Numbered from the stretch's first letter, positions 8,698 to 17,084 are shown. The stretch is 37,355 nt of DNA from JAWAFD01 sp964467175 (GCA_964467175.1 CAYXNY010000016.1:1-37355), one strand, 5' to 3'. Numbers and translations are program-made. Notes: generated by a model not told the origin, from the letters alone.

Positions 8698-9381
8698 ATG
8701 GAAAAGATGAAGCTCTCCATGGCGGGCGAGATCGCGATGAGCGAAAGCCCCGGAGAAACGATGAGAAAGTGGAGGGAGCTTTTTGCAATAAGCCAAGCGG
8801 AGCTCGCAAAGCACCTGAACATAAGCTCCTCAACCATAAGCGACTACGAGAGCAATAGGAGAAAAAGCCCAGGAATAAATGTAATAAAAAGGTTCGTTAA
8901 CGCGCTTTTTGAGATAGATGCAAAAAGAGGCGGGATGATCGCAAAGAAGCTGAGCCAGGAGGAGAAGGAAAGCGAGGAGTATTTTGAGGTGCACGAATTT
9001 ACAAGGGGAATCCTCCTTTCTGATTTCGTGGGGATTATAGGCGGAAAGGTGCTTACAAACAAGGAGCTTTTGGACGAGATAAAAATCTACGGATACACCC
9101 TTATAGACAGTATGAAGGTCATTCTTGAAATGCCATACCCGCATTTCCCAAAACTCTACGGAAGCATAGGCGACAAGGCATTTGTATTCACAGGGGTAAG
9201 CACGGGCAGAAGCCCTCTGGTTGTTATAAGGGTTGCGCCCACCAAGCCAAAGGCAGTTGTTCTTTTCAACCTTGACAAGGTCGACCCGCTTGCGCTGAAA
9301 ATTTCCGAGAGGGAGAAGATTCCGGTGATAGTAACGAAGATGGAGATAAGCAAAATGAAAGAAGCGCTGAATAAAATATAG
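8698..9381 (+). CDS. XRE-type HTH transcriptional regulator with archaeal C-terminal domain (COG1709-like)
   Basis: The N-terminal half has a lambda-repressor-type HTH (about residues 20-68: ETMRKWRELFAISQAELAKH, then a recognition helix around SSSTISDYESNRRKSPG). The C-terminal half has IYGYTLIDSMKVIL, YGSIGDKAFVFTGVSTGRSP and VDPLALKISEREKIPVIV. This architecture is that of a widespread archaeal predicted regulator family, with the second domain presumably a ligand-sensing or dimerising module. The start ATG abuts the upstream stop with no gap. As the last gene of the operon it could autoregulate the two unknown genes. Targets are unknown. Confidence 0.85.
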   Translation: MEKMKLSMAGEIAMSESPGETMRKWRELFAISQAELAKHLNISSSTISDYESNRRKSPGINVIKRFVNALFEIDAKRGGMIAKKLSQEEKESEEYFEVHEFTRGILLSDFVGIIGGKVLTNKELLDEIKIYGYTLIDSMKVILEMPYPHFPKLYGSIGDKAFVFTGVSTGRSPLVVIRVAPTKPKAVVLFNLDKVDPLALKISEREKIPVIVTKMEISKMKEALNKI

Positions 9382-9386
9382 ATGGA

Positions 9387-9671
9387 TTAGAGCTTTATTA
9401 TTTTTCCGTTTCTCCCCGCGGAAATTTTAAGGATGCCACCGTATTCGCTCACCCAACCGTTCTCAACCTTCACCCGGTCGCCTTTTTTTATCCTCTCCGC
9501 GTCCTCTGCCCAGAGAACAAGCGTAACTTTTCCGCTGTCATCCTGCAGAACTGCGTTCGCAACCTTCACAACCTTTCCGGACATCGTGCTGACTTCGCTC
9601 ATCTCATCCTTGCTCACAACCTTTCCCTCGATAGTGGCGTTCTGGTTCGCTTTGAGCTCTGAAATTTTCAT
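9387..9671 (-). CDS. Single OB-fold nucleic-acid-binding protein
   Basis: A 94-residue protein that is essentially one OB-fold of the RPA/SOSS-B type: ATIEGKVVSKDEM, then VVKVANAVLQDDSGKVTLVLW, then IKKGDRVKVENGWVSEYGGILKISAG. Small archaeal proteins of this type bind single-stranded DNA. It is about the size of one OB domain with no zinc finger or tail. AGGTG lies 7 nt upstream of the ATG. It converges on the HTH regulator with a 5-nt gap. Confidence 0.8.
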   Translation of the reverse strand: MKISELKANQNATIEGKVVSKDEMSEVSTMSGKVVKVANAVLQDDSGKVTLVLWAEDAERIKKGDRVKVENGWVSEYGGILKISAGRNGKIIKL

Positions 9672-9727
9672 ATATACACCTATTTGTTAAAAACAGGAAA
9701 AGAATTAAAGGGTTTGGTTGTTTTTGC

Positions 9728-10798
9728 TCAAAGCCGGCCTGCTACAAGCATCTTAATGGCATTCCAAAGAAGGTATAACGATACGCTGACCCTCTTCTCG
9801 ATCTGTTTTCTGCTCCAAAAAGCCGGGTTTGCAAGGTTTCTGAACCTCAACTCGCAGCGCATCCGGTAGAGCGCTATTTCTGTATCGCTTGAGGGGAGGG
9901 ACTTCTCTTCCATTACCGCATCAAATATTCTCGGGTTCTGCTCGCGGATCCACTCTTCGTTCAATTCGATGTATTTTTCCTTGAACATTTTTACATGTTC
10001 GCTCCTGCTTATTATGCCTACGCCCATCAAAACAAATACAGCGGACGCAACAGATTGAAAAATCTTGCCGGGAAGGTCTTTCTTCCGTATCTCTTTTAGG
10101 GGGGTAAAATTTTCCAAATCAAAAAACACAACGCTGCACCTGTTGCTTGAAAAATCAACGCCTATGTTTGCAAAATGAAGGTCGTGGTGGATCCCGAGCC
10201 GGGTAAAAAGAGCGAGGGCCGTTGCGGTATTTATCGCTGTATTCTCAGCAACAACGTCAGAAACCCTATCGCCGGCAATTATGGAAAGCGGGGTGTTTAT
10301 CACGCTGTTTCTAGTGAAGATGGTTTCTCCGGTTTTCTCATTGAACAGCAAACATGACGGAAGCGGGACTATTTTCTGGCCGGGCCCGAACCCAAGCTCG
10401 AGAGGGTATTCAAGCAGTTCGTAAAGATAAACATTTGAATAGAATTCATGCTCTATGCCCCGGGCTTTTTTTTCGGTTATTCGTTTGCTTTCAAAAATAC
10501 CATAGTCCGGCATCTTTATGATGTACAGCCTTTTTTCCTCCCTTCCGGGCGGGTATTCGAGTTCAAAAACAAGGTTTTTGCTCGGAATGCTTTCCTTATT
10601 TGCTCTTGCGCGCTCTCTTATCTTCTGCGTATTGTCGAGGATATAATTGGCAAACTGAGTTTTCGGCCTGGACCCTATGTACCTTACCAAAAGCCAGGGA
10701 GGCCGGCCGAATTCTTCAAAAACAACCACCTTCCTGACAACTTCAATAAACTCGCCTTTTATTCTTTTATCCTCCAATCTTAGTTTTCTAAGTTTCAC
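9728..10798 (-). CDS. Protein-kinase-fold protein of unknown substrate
   Basis: A 356-residue protein with a kinase-like catalytic core: HHDLHFAN at residues 204-211 fits the HxDxxxxN catalytic loop, and FFDLEN at 226-230 fits the metal-binding DxE/DFG position. K95 in LYIIKMPD and E116 in IEHEF are candidates for the ATP-anchoring Lys-Glu pair. The HxDLHxxN form resembles small-molecule and lipopolysaccharide (WaaP/Kdo) kinases and ABC1/RIO-like enzymes more than classical Ser/Thr kinases. The substrate is unknown. The start is a GTG; TTAAAAAAC about 27 nt before it predicts a leaderless transcript. It stands alone, upstream of the OB-fold gene. Confidence 0.6.
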   Translation of the reverse strand: MKLRKLRLEDKRIKGEFIEVVRKVVVFEEFGRPPWLLVRYIGSRPKTQFANYILDNTQKIRERARANKESIPSKNLVFELEYPPGREEKRLYIIKMPDYGIFESKRITEKKARGIEHEFYSNVYLYELLEYPLELGFGPGQKIVPLPSCLLFNEKTGETIFTRNSVINTPLSIIAGDRVSDVVAENTAINTATALALFTRLGIHHDLHFANIGVDFSSNRCSVVFFDLENFTPLKEIRKKDLPGKIFQSVASAVFVLMGVGIISRSEHVKMFKEKYIELNEEWIREQNPRIFDAVMEEKSLPSSDTEIALYRMRCELRFRNLANPAFWSRKQIEKRVSVSLYLLWNAIKMLVAGRL

Positions 10799-10835
10799 AA
10801 AATAAATTTATGTGTAAAAAGTTTTTTAATCCTGC

Positions 10836-11228
10836 CTATACCTTTCTAAACTTAAAACCGTAGTGTATAAGCCCTTCCGGGTCGTCGCTCTGGATTTTTC
10901 TGAATGCCGCCTCCACCCTGTCTCCTATCTTCACATCCCCATTATCCACAAGCTGGCCGAGAACCATCGCTCCCTCTTCAAGCTTCACAAGCACTATCGT
11001 ATACGGAACCTGCTCCTCAAACCCTGCCGGCGGGGAATACACGACAGAATAGCTGTAAACCTCGCCCTTTCCTGAAAATTTAAAAGGCGCTATCCTTCCC
11101 TTTCTCCTGCAATTTTGACAAACCTTTCTGGGAGGGAAAAACTTTTCGCCGCAATTAGTGCACTGCGTACCTTCTAACCTGTACCTCTCAGGATACCTTC
11201 TCCATGCCAAAGAAACTGATTCCCTCAT
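10836..11228 (-). CDS. DUF35 zinc-ribbon/OB-fold acyl-CoA scaffold protein
   Basis: A 130-residue DUF35-family protein: an N-terminal rubredoxin-like zinc ribbon (Cys23, 26, 37, 40; CTNC and CQNC) followed by an OB-fold (GKGEVYSYSVVYSPPAGFEEQVPYT onward). In archaea this protein bridges acetyl-CoA acetyltransferase and HMG-CoA synthase, channelling acetoacetyl-CoA into the mevalonate pathway. It directly follows the thiolase gene, as expected. I use ATG 11228, because AGGTG is 5 nt upstream of it; a GTG at 11234 overlaps the thiolase stop and would add two residues. Confidence 0.88.
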   Translation of the reverse strand: MRESVSLAWRRYPERYRLEGTQCTNCGEKFFPPRKVCQNCRRKGRIAPFKFSGKGEVYSYSVVYSPPAGFEEQVPYTIVLVKLEEGAMVLGQLVDNGDVKIGDRVEAAFRKIQSDDPEGLIHYGFKFRKV

Positions 11229-11230
11229 GC

Positions 11231-12397
11231 TCACACCTTCGTGAATATATGAACAACTGCTGTTCCCCCGCTCCCGCCTACATTGTGCGTAAGCCCTATC
11301 TCTGCGTTCTCAACCTGCGTTTTTTCCGCCTCCCCCCTCAGCTGCCATACAACCTCAACCGCTTGCTTTATCCCGGTCGCTCCTACGGGATGGCCGCATG
11401 CCTTCAGCCCTCCGCTCGTGTTTATGACAATCTTTCCGCCAAAACTTGTTTCTCCTTCTAGAGCAGCCCTTCCCCCTTCCCCTGGCTTAAAAAATCCAAG
11501 GTCCTCTGTTGCAACTATTTCCGCAATCGTAAAGCAGTCGTGCACTTCTGCAACATCTACATCTTCGGGCTTTATTCCTGCCCTTGCATACGCCCTCTGC
11601 GCCGCAACCTTTGCGGCATTCAAGCTTGTTATTATTTTCCTGTCGTGAAGGGCTAGCGTGTCCGTTGCCTGCTCTGATGCGGCAACTTTTACGATTTTAT
11701 CCCTTGGCATAAGCTCCTTTGCCTTTTCCAAAGGGGCAAGGATGACTGCTGCAGCACCATCCGTTATGGGCGAGCAATCAAAAACTTTCAGCGGAGAGGC
11801 GACAATCTTTGAATTCAAAACAGTTTCAATCGTTATCTCGTTCTGGAATTGGGCGTATGGGTTTTTCGCACCGTGCGCGTGGTTTTTCACGGCCACGCTC
11901 GCGAGCATTTCTTCTGTTGTTCCGTATTCATGCATGTGCCTTCTCGCTATGAGCGCATAGAGAGCAGGGAATGTCGCACCGAAGAAAAGCTCCCACTCCT
12001 GGTCCCCTGCTCCACCTAAGATTTCTGTAACCTGCTCCACGCTCAAATCGTTCATCTTTTCCACTCCGCCCACAACAACAAAATCATGAACGCCGCTCGC
12101 AACCGCAAGGACCCCTTGCCTAAGCGCAAGCCCTCCTGACGCGCACGCACCTTCAACCCGGGTTATAGGAATCGGGGTAAGGCCCATCTGGTCCGCAAGA
12201 AGGGAGCCGACATGCTCCTGGCCTATTAAGCTTCCGCTTGCCATTGTTCCAACATACCCTGCGCTTATCTCGTTTCCTGTTAAATTCGCGTCCTGGATTG
12301 CCTTTAAACCCGCTTCGAGCACCAGATCCCTGTATCCTTTATCCCAGTGCTCTCCGAATTTAGTCATGCCTACGCCTATCACTGCCACTTCTCTCAT
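11231..12397 (-). CDS. Acetyl-CoA C-acetyltransferase (archaeal thiolase)
   Basis: A 388-residue archaeal thiolase that condenses two acetyl-CoA to acetoacetyl-CoA, first step of the mevalonate route to isoprenoid membrane lipids. The nucleophilic cysteine is C85 in VEGACASGGLALR; HDCFTIAE (H286) and SGGLKACGHPVGATG (about 328-342) supply the other active-site residues. Length and motifs match methanogen thiolases that form a complex with DUF35 and HMG-CoA synthase. The DUF35 gene follows; HMG-CoA synthase, often the first gene of this cluster, is absent here and must lie elsewhere. A TTTTTTAAAC promoter box lies about 30 nt upstream of the ATG. Confidence 0.93.
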   Translation of the reverse strand: MREVAVIGVGMTKFGEHWDKGYRDLVLEAGLKAIQDANLTGNEISAGYVGTMASGSLIGQEHVGSLLADQMGLTPIPITRVEGACASGGLALRQGVLAVASGVHDFVVVGGVEKMNDLSVEQVTEILGGAGDQEWELFFGATFPALYALIARRHMHEYGTTEEMLASVAVKNHAHGAKNPYAQFQNEITIETVLNSKIVASPLKVFDCSPITDGAAAVILAPLEKAKELMPRDKIVKVAASEQATDTLALHDRKIITSLNAAKVAAQRAYARAGIKPEDVDVAEVHDCFTIAEIVATEDLGFFKPGEGGRAALEGETSFGGKIVINTSGGLKACGHPVGATGIKQAVEVVWQLRGEAEKTQVENAEIGLTHNVGGSGGTAVVHIFTKV

Positions 12398-12553
12398 GGC
12401 TCGTTTTGTTTTTTGGAAGGGTTTAAAAAATTAGCGAAAGGGAGTTCGGCAGAATGCGAACATGCTCGCTCTGTTCTAAAAAATGGCTTATTGGGAACGG
12501 ATTTAAAAACTTTTCTCCTCTTTAAAAATAATAAAATAACGAAGAGGATCAGA
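12398..12553. promoter_or_regulatory. Divergent promoter region, thiolase operon and 103-aa gene
   Basis: The minus-strand thiolase promoter box TTTTTTAAAC is near 12423-12433. On the plus strand CTTTAAAAATAATAAAATAA at about 12520-12538 provides TATA sequence for the 103-residue gene, followed by GAGGA 5 nt before its ATG. No ORF of convincing quality lies in the spacer. Confidence 0.45.
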
Positions 12554-12865
12554 ATGACGAATGGAGGTCAAATTGGGATTGGGCATAAAGGAACGAGAGC
12601 TAATCTAACGTGTAGAGGAAAGAGCGGATTTGGAGAACCTATCGTTGAAAAAGAACCTGCGCCGAAAGTAGGATGCACGCTTGTAATAATAACCGATCCA
12701 GAGAGGCGGGAAGAACTGCGCAGACTAGGCCTTACGAATCTTGGCCATATCATTGGTGTAAAAAACAACAATTTTGAAGTTTTAATTCCCGGCAGATATC
12801 CGTGGCTTGATCAATACAGAAGGAATGAGTTGAAATTCCCGTACGATTTTAAAAAACAAGAGTAG
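12554..12865 (+). CDS. Hypothetical protein, 103 aa
   Basis: A small soluble protein of unknown family. It opens with a Gly/Lys-rich flexible segment (MTNGGQIGIGHKGTRANL), then a likely alpha/beta core (GCTLVIITDPERREELRRLG followed by LGHIIGVKNNNFEVLIPG) and an aromatic/basic tail. I place the start at ATG 12554, after GAGGA and a TATA box, not at the upstream in-frame ATG, whose extra 69 residues run through the promoter region and look non-coding. The 116-residue gene follows after 7 nt and is probably cotranscribed. Confidence 0.6.
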   Translation: MTNGGQIGIGHKGTRANLTCRGKSGFGEPIVEKEPAPKVGCTLVIITDPERREELRRLGLTNLGHIIGVKNNNFEVLIPGRYPWLDQYRRNELKFPYDFKKQE

Positions 12866-12872
12866 TGGGAGC

Positions 12873-13223
12873 ATGGGATATAGAGAAATGACATGGAAGG
12901 AGATACGGAGAATAAACTGGATGCTGATGCAGTTAAAGGGCACGGGTAAGGGTAAGGATTATATCGGAACATTGGCTGCACGGGTAGGAAAGTATCCGTA
13001 TTCTGAACTCGAAAAGGTTCCGGTTAGGATTAGGGAGGTTTTGGAAGAAGAAATCAGGATAATAAAAGACGACAAACCAAAAAACCCAAAAGAGTGGATA
13101 AAGAGAGCATTTTACAAGATAATGTTAAAAAATGCTATAGGGCTTTTTGATGAAGTAGCTGTTAAGGAGTATAAAAAGGAAAAGGAAAATGAGCAGACAA
13201 AAAATCTGCACAAGAAGAGATAA
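12873..13223 (+). CDS. Hypothetical basic helical protein, 116 aa
   Basis: Unrecognised. The protein is rich in Lys, Arg and Glu, mostly helical by inspection, with the segment WKEIRRINWMLMQLKGTGKGKDYIG near the N-terminus and a lysine-rich, probably disordered tail (KEYKKEKENEQTKNLHKKR). It is basic enough to bind nucleic acid, but that is only a guess. It follows the 103-residue gene by 7 nt and both precede the pilus ATPase, which has its own promoter. Confidence 0.55.
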   Translation: MGYREMTWKEIRRINWMLMQLKGTGKGKDYIGTLAARVGKYPYSELEKVPVRIREVLEEEIRIIKDDKPKNPKEWIKRAFYKIMLKNAIGLFDEVAVKEYKKEKENEQTKNLHKKR

Positions 13224-13270
13224 GTGGATTTTCTTACCTATTTTTAAATTTTATCTCAGAATTTAAACCG

Positions 13271-14617
13271 ATGCTTGGATGGAAGATTCTTCCTGAGGGC
13301 GAGTACAGAATAGAAATGCCCCAGCTCAGCGAGGACGAAGAGCGGATGGTTGAGGTTGTAGAGGAGAGGTTCAAGGAGGTCGCCCGGCTTAGGGAGATGA
13401 GCAACAAAGAGGAAATTCTTGAAGCAATAAAAGAAACCCTACAAAATACCGCTGCAGAGGAGGGTATATATTTAGACAGCGACCAAGAGGAGTACCTCTC
13501 AAAGGTCGCCTACCACCACATTTACGGGTTTGCATTTTTGGATGAACTGTTGAAGGATGGGCAGATAGAGGAGATAAGCATCGTCGGCCTGAACAGGCCT
13601 GCGTATGTTTACATAAGAAAGCAGGGATGGAAAAAAGTGAACGCTGCTTTTACCGATGAAAAGGCTTTAATGGATGTTATTAATAAGATGGCAAAAACCC
13701 TGGGAAGGAGGATCACTCTCCAGAACCCTAGACTGGATACGATGCTCCCGGACGGCTCAAGGCTCCACGCGTCCCTTCCGCCGATTTCTGATGGGGAGAT
13801 AACGATAAGGAGGTTCAGGGACAGGCCGTTCTCGCCTAAGGAGATAGTCGAGCTGAAAACAGCCAGCTACGAAACAATGGCGATCCTCTCCCTCCTCATG
13901 CAGAGCGACAGCTCCATTCTCATTGCCGGAAACACCGCAAGCGGAAAAACAACAACGATGAACGCTCTGTTTTCCTTTGTACCAAAAAACGAAAGGGCAC
14001 TTATCACAGAAGAAACTCCGGAGATAAACATCCCGCACGAGCATAAAGTAAGGATGGTCGCGAACAAGGAGATGGGAGTAAGTTTGATGGACCTAGTGTA
14101 CGATTCTTTGAGAATGAGGCCAGACAGGATAGTTGTCGGGGAGGTAAGAAACAAAGAGGAGGCGAGGGCTCTTGTGGACGTCCTTCTCGGAGGGCAGGCA
14201 AGAGGAGCGTACGCAACATTCCACGCCCAGAGCGCGAACGAGGCGCTTTTGAGGTTAGAAAGCTTCGGGATAAGCGAGATGGATTTGAACAGCATAGACG
14301 CTATTCTTGTGCAAAGGAGGATGCTCATATACGATTTGAAGGAGAGGAAGAACATGGAAGTAAGAAGGGTTGTGGAGCTCAGCGTTGTTGAAAACGCAAA
14401 GGCAATCCCGATAATAAAATACAACCCGGCGAGGGATGTGTGGGATGACAAAAACATAAAAAAAGTTTTCCCAATGCTCAGCGAAAAACTTGGAATAGGG
14501 GAAGAAGAAGTAGAAGAGGAGTACAAAAAGAGAAAAACGGAAATTGAAAAGGCGCCGGTGGAATTCGGGGAGTTTTTTGCGAGCGTGCAGAAAGCGTTCT
14601 ATGGGTTGGAAAAATAG
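13271..14617 (+). CDS. Type IV pilus/secretion ATPase (TadA/VirB11-like)
   Basis: A 448-residue secretion-superfamily ATPase that powers assembly of a type IV pilus-like or secretion machine at the inner face of the membrane. After an N-terminal domain comes the LDTMLPDGSRLHASLPP box, Walker A GNTASGKTT (residues 220-228), an acidic box ITEETPE, the RMRPDRIVVGEVR Walker B strand (about 281-293) and the ATFHAQSANEALLRLES histidine box. A TTTTTAAATTTTATC TATA region about 26 nt upstream predicts a leaderless transcript. The cognate membrane platform gene lies at 15486, separated only by the AbiE-like remnant. Confidence 0.92.
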   Translation: MLGWKILPEGEYRIEMPQLSEDEERMVEVVEERFKEVARLREMSNKEEILEAIKETLQNTAAEEGIYLDSDQEEYLSKVAYHHIYGFAFLDELLKDGQIEEISIVGLNRPAYVYIRKQGWKKVNAAFTDEKALMDVINKMAKTLGRRITLQNPRLDTMLPDGSRLHASLPPISDGEITIRRFRDRPFSPKEIVELKTASYETMAILSLLMQSDSSILIAGNTASGKTTTMNALFSFVPKNERALITEETPEINIPHEHKVRMVANKEMGVSLMDLVYDSLRMRPDRIVVGEVRNKEEARALVDVLLGGQARGAYATFHAQSANEALLRLESFGISEMDLNSIDAILVQRRMLIYDLKERKNMEVRRVVELSVVENAKAIPIIKYNPARDVWDDKNIKKVFPMLSEKLGIGEEEVEEEYKKRKTEIEKAPVEFGEFFASVQKAFYGLEK

Positions 14618-14624
14618 TTGTTTG

Positions 14625-14653
14625 CACTAGATTATAAAAACTTTAATCTAGTG
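14625..14653. promoter_or_regulatory. Perfect 10-bp inverted repeat over a TATA box (likely AbiE operator)
   Basis: CACTAGATTA at 14625-14634 and TAATCTAGTG at 14644-14653 are exact reverse complements separated by 9 nt (taaaaactt). The left arm and spacer together form ATTATAAAAAC, a good TATA box for the AbiE-like remnant that begins at 14689. An operator wrapped around the core promoter would suit autorepression by the winged-helix antitoxin. It could instead act as a terminator hairpin for the ATPase gene, which ends 7 nt upstream. Confidence 0.6.
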
Positions 14654-14688
14654 AAAACAGACACGAATATAAATTTTTTGGTAGAAAT

Positions 14689-14968
14689 ATGCACATGGAC
14701 AAAGTATTTTTAAGAAGATACAAAAGGGTTCTAGAAATCCTTCCGGCTGTAGCTGAGTGTTTGAACATGAGAGCCGTTCTAGTGGGCGGAACTGCACTCG
14801 CACTTTTTCGTCTACAACATTTTCATTTTTAAAAGCATGAAAAACGAGGGCGAAATTTACGAGATAATAAAAAAGAATGGGCTTCCGAAAAATATAGAAG
14901 AATTGAGGATGGTGACTGAGGAGGAAAGATACAAGGAGTTTATCGAGGTGTTGAAGAATGCTTCCTAA
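14689..14968 (+). pseudogene. AbiEii-like nucleotidyltransferase toxin remnant with internal deletion
   Basis: Two fragments in different frames. 14689-14832 encodes 47 residues ending in MRAVLVGGTALALFRLQH, the start of an AbiEii-type nucleotidyltransferase (GG-T-ALAL then normally a DxD catalytic segment), followed by a premature stop. 14837-14968 encodes 43 residues (IEELRMVTEEERYKEFIEVL) typical of the C-terminal end of such proteins. The catalytic DxD region and most of the domain are missing, so the toxin is dead. The second fragment overlaps the start of the antitoxin-like gene by 11 nt, preserving the usual coupling of the pair. Confidence 0.65.
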
Positions 14969-15476
14969 ACAAGTGGTAAGCTATAAGCAGCTTTTAGAAG
15001 AGGGACTTACAAAAAAGGAGATTTTATTGTTGTTTTCATCGCTTAAACTTTTTCCAACCCCTTTCAAGGGCATATACTATGTCCCTATGAATGAGGAAAG
15101 AAAAGCGTGGTTCATAGAAAAACCTCTGCAGGTCCTGAGCATGGCAACAGCTATTTTCCTTGGAACAAATAATTTTTACTATACTTGCGAAACTGCCGAA
15201 GAGTACTTGGGGATAAAGTGGAGGCCGATGGGAAGGGTGCATATTGCAAATGAAAGAATAAGCAAAAGAATAAACTTAGTAGAAAGAATAAAACGGAACC
15301 TCTCAAAAGGAACATTCAGAGCGAAAAAAATAGCAACGATCCTTTCTTTCTACGGAAAAGAGATCATATTCCACAGGACGAAAAACCTTGAAAAGGCAAA
15401 AACAAAATCAACGCCTTATGGAAAATTTGCCTTGAGGAGGCAGATAGCAAAGGATAAAAAAAGTTTTAAATGTTAA
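14958..15476 (+). CDS. AbiEi-like antitoxin (winged-helix)
   Basis: A 172-residue protein fitting the AbiEi antitoxin family of type IV toxin-antitoxin systems. An N-terminal winged-helix segment (VVSYKQLLEEGLTKKEILLLFSS) leads to the GIYYVPM wing, then LQVLSMATAIFLGTNNFYYTCETAEEYLGI and a basic C-terminus. In this family the antitoxin represses its own promoter and counteracts the nucleotidyltransferase toxin. The reading frame is intact although the toxin is broken. Gene order (toxin remnant first) is the reverse of classical abiEi-abiEii. It may survive as a DNA-binding regulator or simply not yet have decayed. Confidence 0.6.
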   Translation: MLPKQVVSYKQLLEEGLTKKEILLLFSSLKLFPTPFKGIYYVPMNEERKAWFIEKPLQVLSMATAIFLGTNNFYYTCETAEEYLGIKWRPMGRVHIANERISKRINLVERIKRNLSKGTFRAKKIATILSFYGKEIIFHRTKNLEKAKTKSTPYGKFALRRQIAKDKKSFKC

Positions 15477-15485
15477 AACAGCAGG

Positions 15486-17084
15486 ATGGTTGGAAAAATG
15501 AACCTCTTTGAACTCGCAGAAAGGATGCCCGCGCTGAACGTGAAGGCGCCGGGCGTAAAAAAAGCCCTCAGAAGTCTAGGGTATGAAATAGACGAGGGAA
15601 AGTTCGTTTCCCTTGGGATTGTTTTTGGGCTGGTTTTTTTTGTTTTAGGCCTTTTATTGGGCGGGCTTCTGTTCGGGGTTGTATTTTTCGCATTCGGCTA
15701 TGTGTATGTGCTCTACTACCCGCAGATGAAGGTTGCGAAAAGGATCGCGGATATAGAAGCAGAGATGCCGCTTTCGCTGAGAACATTGGGAATGCTCCTG
15801 AATATGAATGTTCCTTTTGTGAAGGCGCTGAAGGTTGTTGCGGAAACAAAAAGCCCGTTTGGGGAGGAATTGGAAAGGGCGGTGAAGGAGATAGAAAGAG
15901 GCTCAAGCATTCCGAAAGCATTGGGAAGCATAGCCGAAAGGATGGACAGCATCCCAGTGAAAAGGGCGATGGCGCAGGTAATCTCTGCATACGAGCAGGG
16001 CGCCGGAGGAAACGAGATAAAGAGAATAGCGAACGAATTGCTAAGCGTGCAGAGGCACAAGATAAAAGAGTTTTCCTCAAAAAGCGCAATGTACGGGCTG
16101 TTTTTCATAGTCATGGCCGCTGTTGCGCCGACATTCTTTCTCGTGATGAGCGTTGTTGGAAGGTTCGCATTCCAGATGGATGTTTCCGGAGAAATGGTTT
16201 ACATAATGTATCTCATTGTTTTTCCTCTTTTGAGCCTTCTCATCCTTCTCCTTTCAAAATCCTCCCTTCCGCCCTCCCTTTTCAAAGAGAAGAGGCAGTT
16301 CAAGGCATACCTTCCTCTTCTCGTGGCGGCAGGGGTTGTTGCAGCCGTGTGGCTCATACCCATAGATGTAATTTTTAAGGTGGCGGCGCTTGGAGTAATC
16401 CTTCTCATAAGCGCAAAGAATTTCTACTCCTCCTATAAAGAGGGAAAAGAAGTGGAAAGCATAGAGAGCAACCTTCCGGATGCGCTTTTCAGCATAGCCG
16501 GAATGCCAAAGGGAGCGCACATAGAAAAGATATTTGAAAGGATAGCGCGTGCTGGTTTTGGAAGGCTGAGCGAGGAGTTTGAAACAGCCAGCAAGCAGAT
16601 GAAGGCGAACGTAAAGCCCGAGATTGTTGTGAAGGATTTGGGCGAAAGGGTGGGAAGCGACATGCTCATGAGAGCTGGAGAGATAATGGTCAAAGTTTTC
16701 GAGGCAGGCGGGCATATAGGCGAAAGGCTCGCCGAGCTTGCAGAGGACATGCTTTTGTTCTATGAAATGAAGAGGGAAAGGGCGAATGTCCTGAGCATGC
16801 AGAAATACACGCTTATTGCAGGGGCGGTGATAATCCCGCTCATACTCGCAACCGCGCTAGGGCTTGTTGGAAAGATCGCCGCACTCATGGAGGAGCAGTC
16901 TGATATTGTCGATGTTGCGCACTCAGTTATCCCGGTATATCTGATAATCTACTCCGGACTAACCGCTTTCTACATAAGCGATAGCGAAGGAAAGCCATCA
17001 AAAGGGCTCGTTTATTTTGTTGGGATTGCGATCGCCTCCATTGCGATATTCTACCTCTCAGGGAGCAGCGGGGTGGTTGGGTAG
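15486..17084 (+). CDS. TadC/GspF-like pilus platform membrane protein with two F domains
   Basis: A 532-residue type II secretion F-family protein, the inner-membrane platform on which the pilus ATPase acts. There are two tandem F domains: in the first, hydrophobic segments near residues 38-78 flank a cytoplasmic helical domain (EAEMPLSLRTLGMLLNMNVPFVKAL) and membrane spans near 198-255; the second repeats this after about residue 260 (LPDALFSIAGMPKGAHIEKI, then spans near 438-460 and 480-530). The ATG at 15486 has an alternative 4 codons later. It would once have been adjacent to the ATPase gene; the AbiE-like module now separates them. Confidence 0.88.
   Translation: MVGKMNLFELAERMPALNVKAPGVKKALRSLGYEIDEGKFVSLGIVFGLVFFVLGLLLGGLLFGVVFFAFGYVYVLYYPQMKVAKRIADIEAEMPLSLRTLGMLLNMNVPFVKALKVVAETKSPFGEELERAVKEIERGSSIPKALGSIAERMDSIPVKRAMAQVISAYEQGAGGNEIKRIANELLSVQRHKIKEFSSKSAMYGLFFIVMAAVAPTFFLVMSVVGRFAFQMDVSGEMVYIMYLIVFPLLSLLILLLSKSSLPPSLFKEKRQFKAYLPLLVAAGVVAAVWLIPIDVIFKVAALGVILLISAKNFYSSYKEGKEVESIESNLPDALFSIAGMPKGAHIEKIFERIARAGFGRLSEEFETASKQMKANVKPEIVVKDLGERVGSDMLMRAGEIMVKVFEAGGHIGERLAELAEDMLLFYEMKRERANVLSMQKYTLIAGAVIIPLILATALGLVGKIAALMEEQSDIVDVAHSVIPVYLIIYSGLTAFYISDSEGKPSKGLVYFVGIAIASIAIFYLSGSSGVVG

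Noticed and set aside
12347..12553. N-terminal extension of the 103-residue protein
   Set aside because: The extra 69 residues would cover the divergent promoter and part of the thiolase gene, and are Cys/His/Phe-rich unlike the rest.
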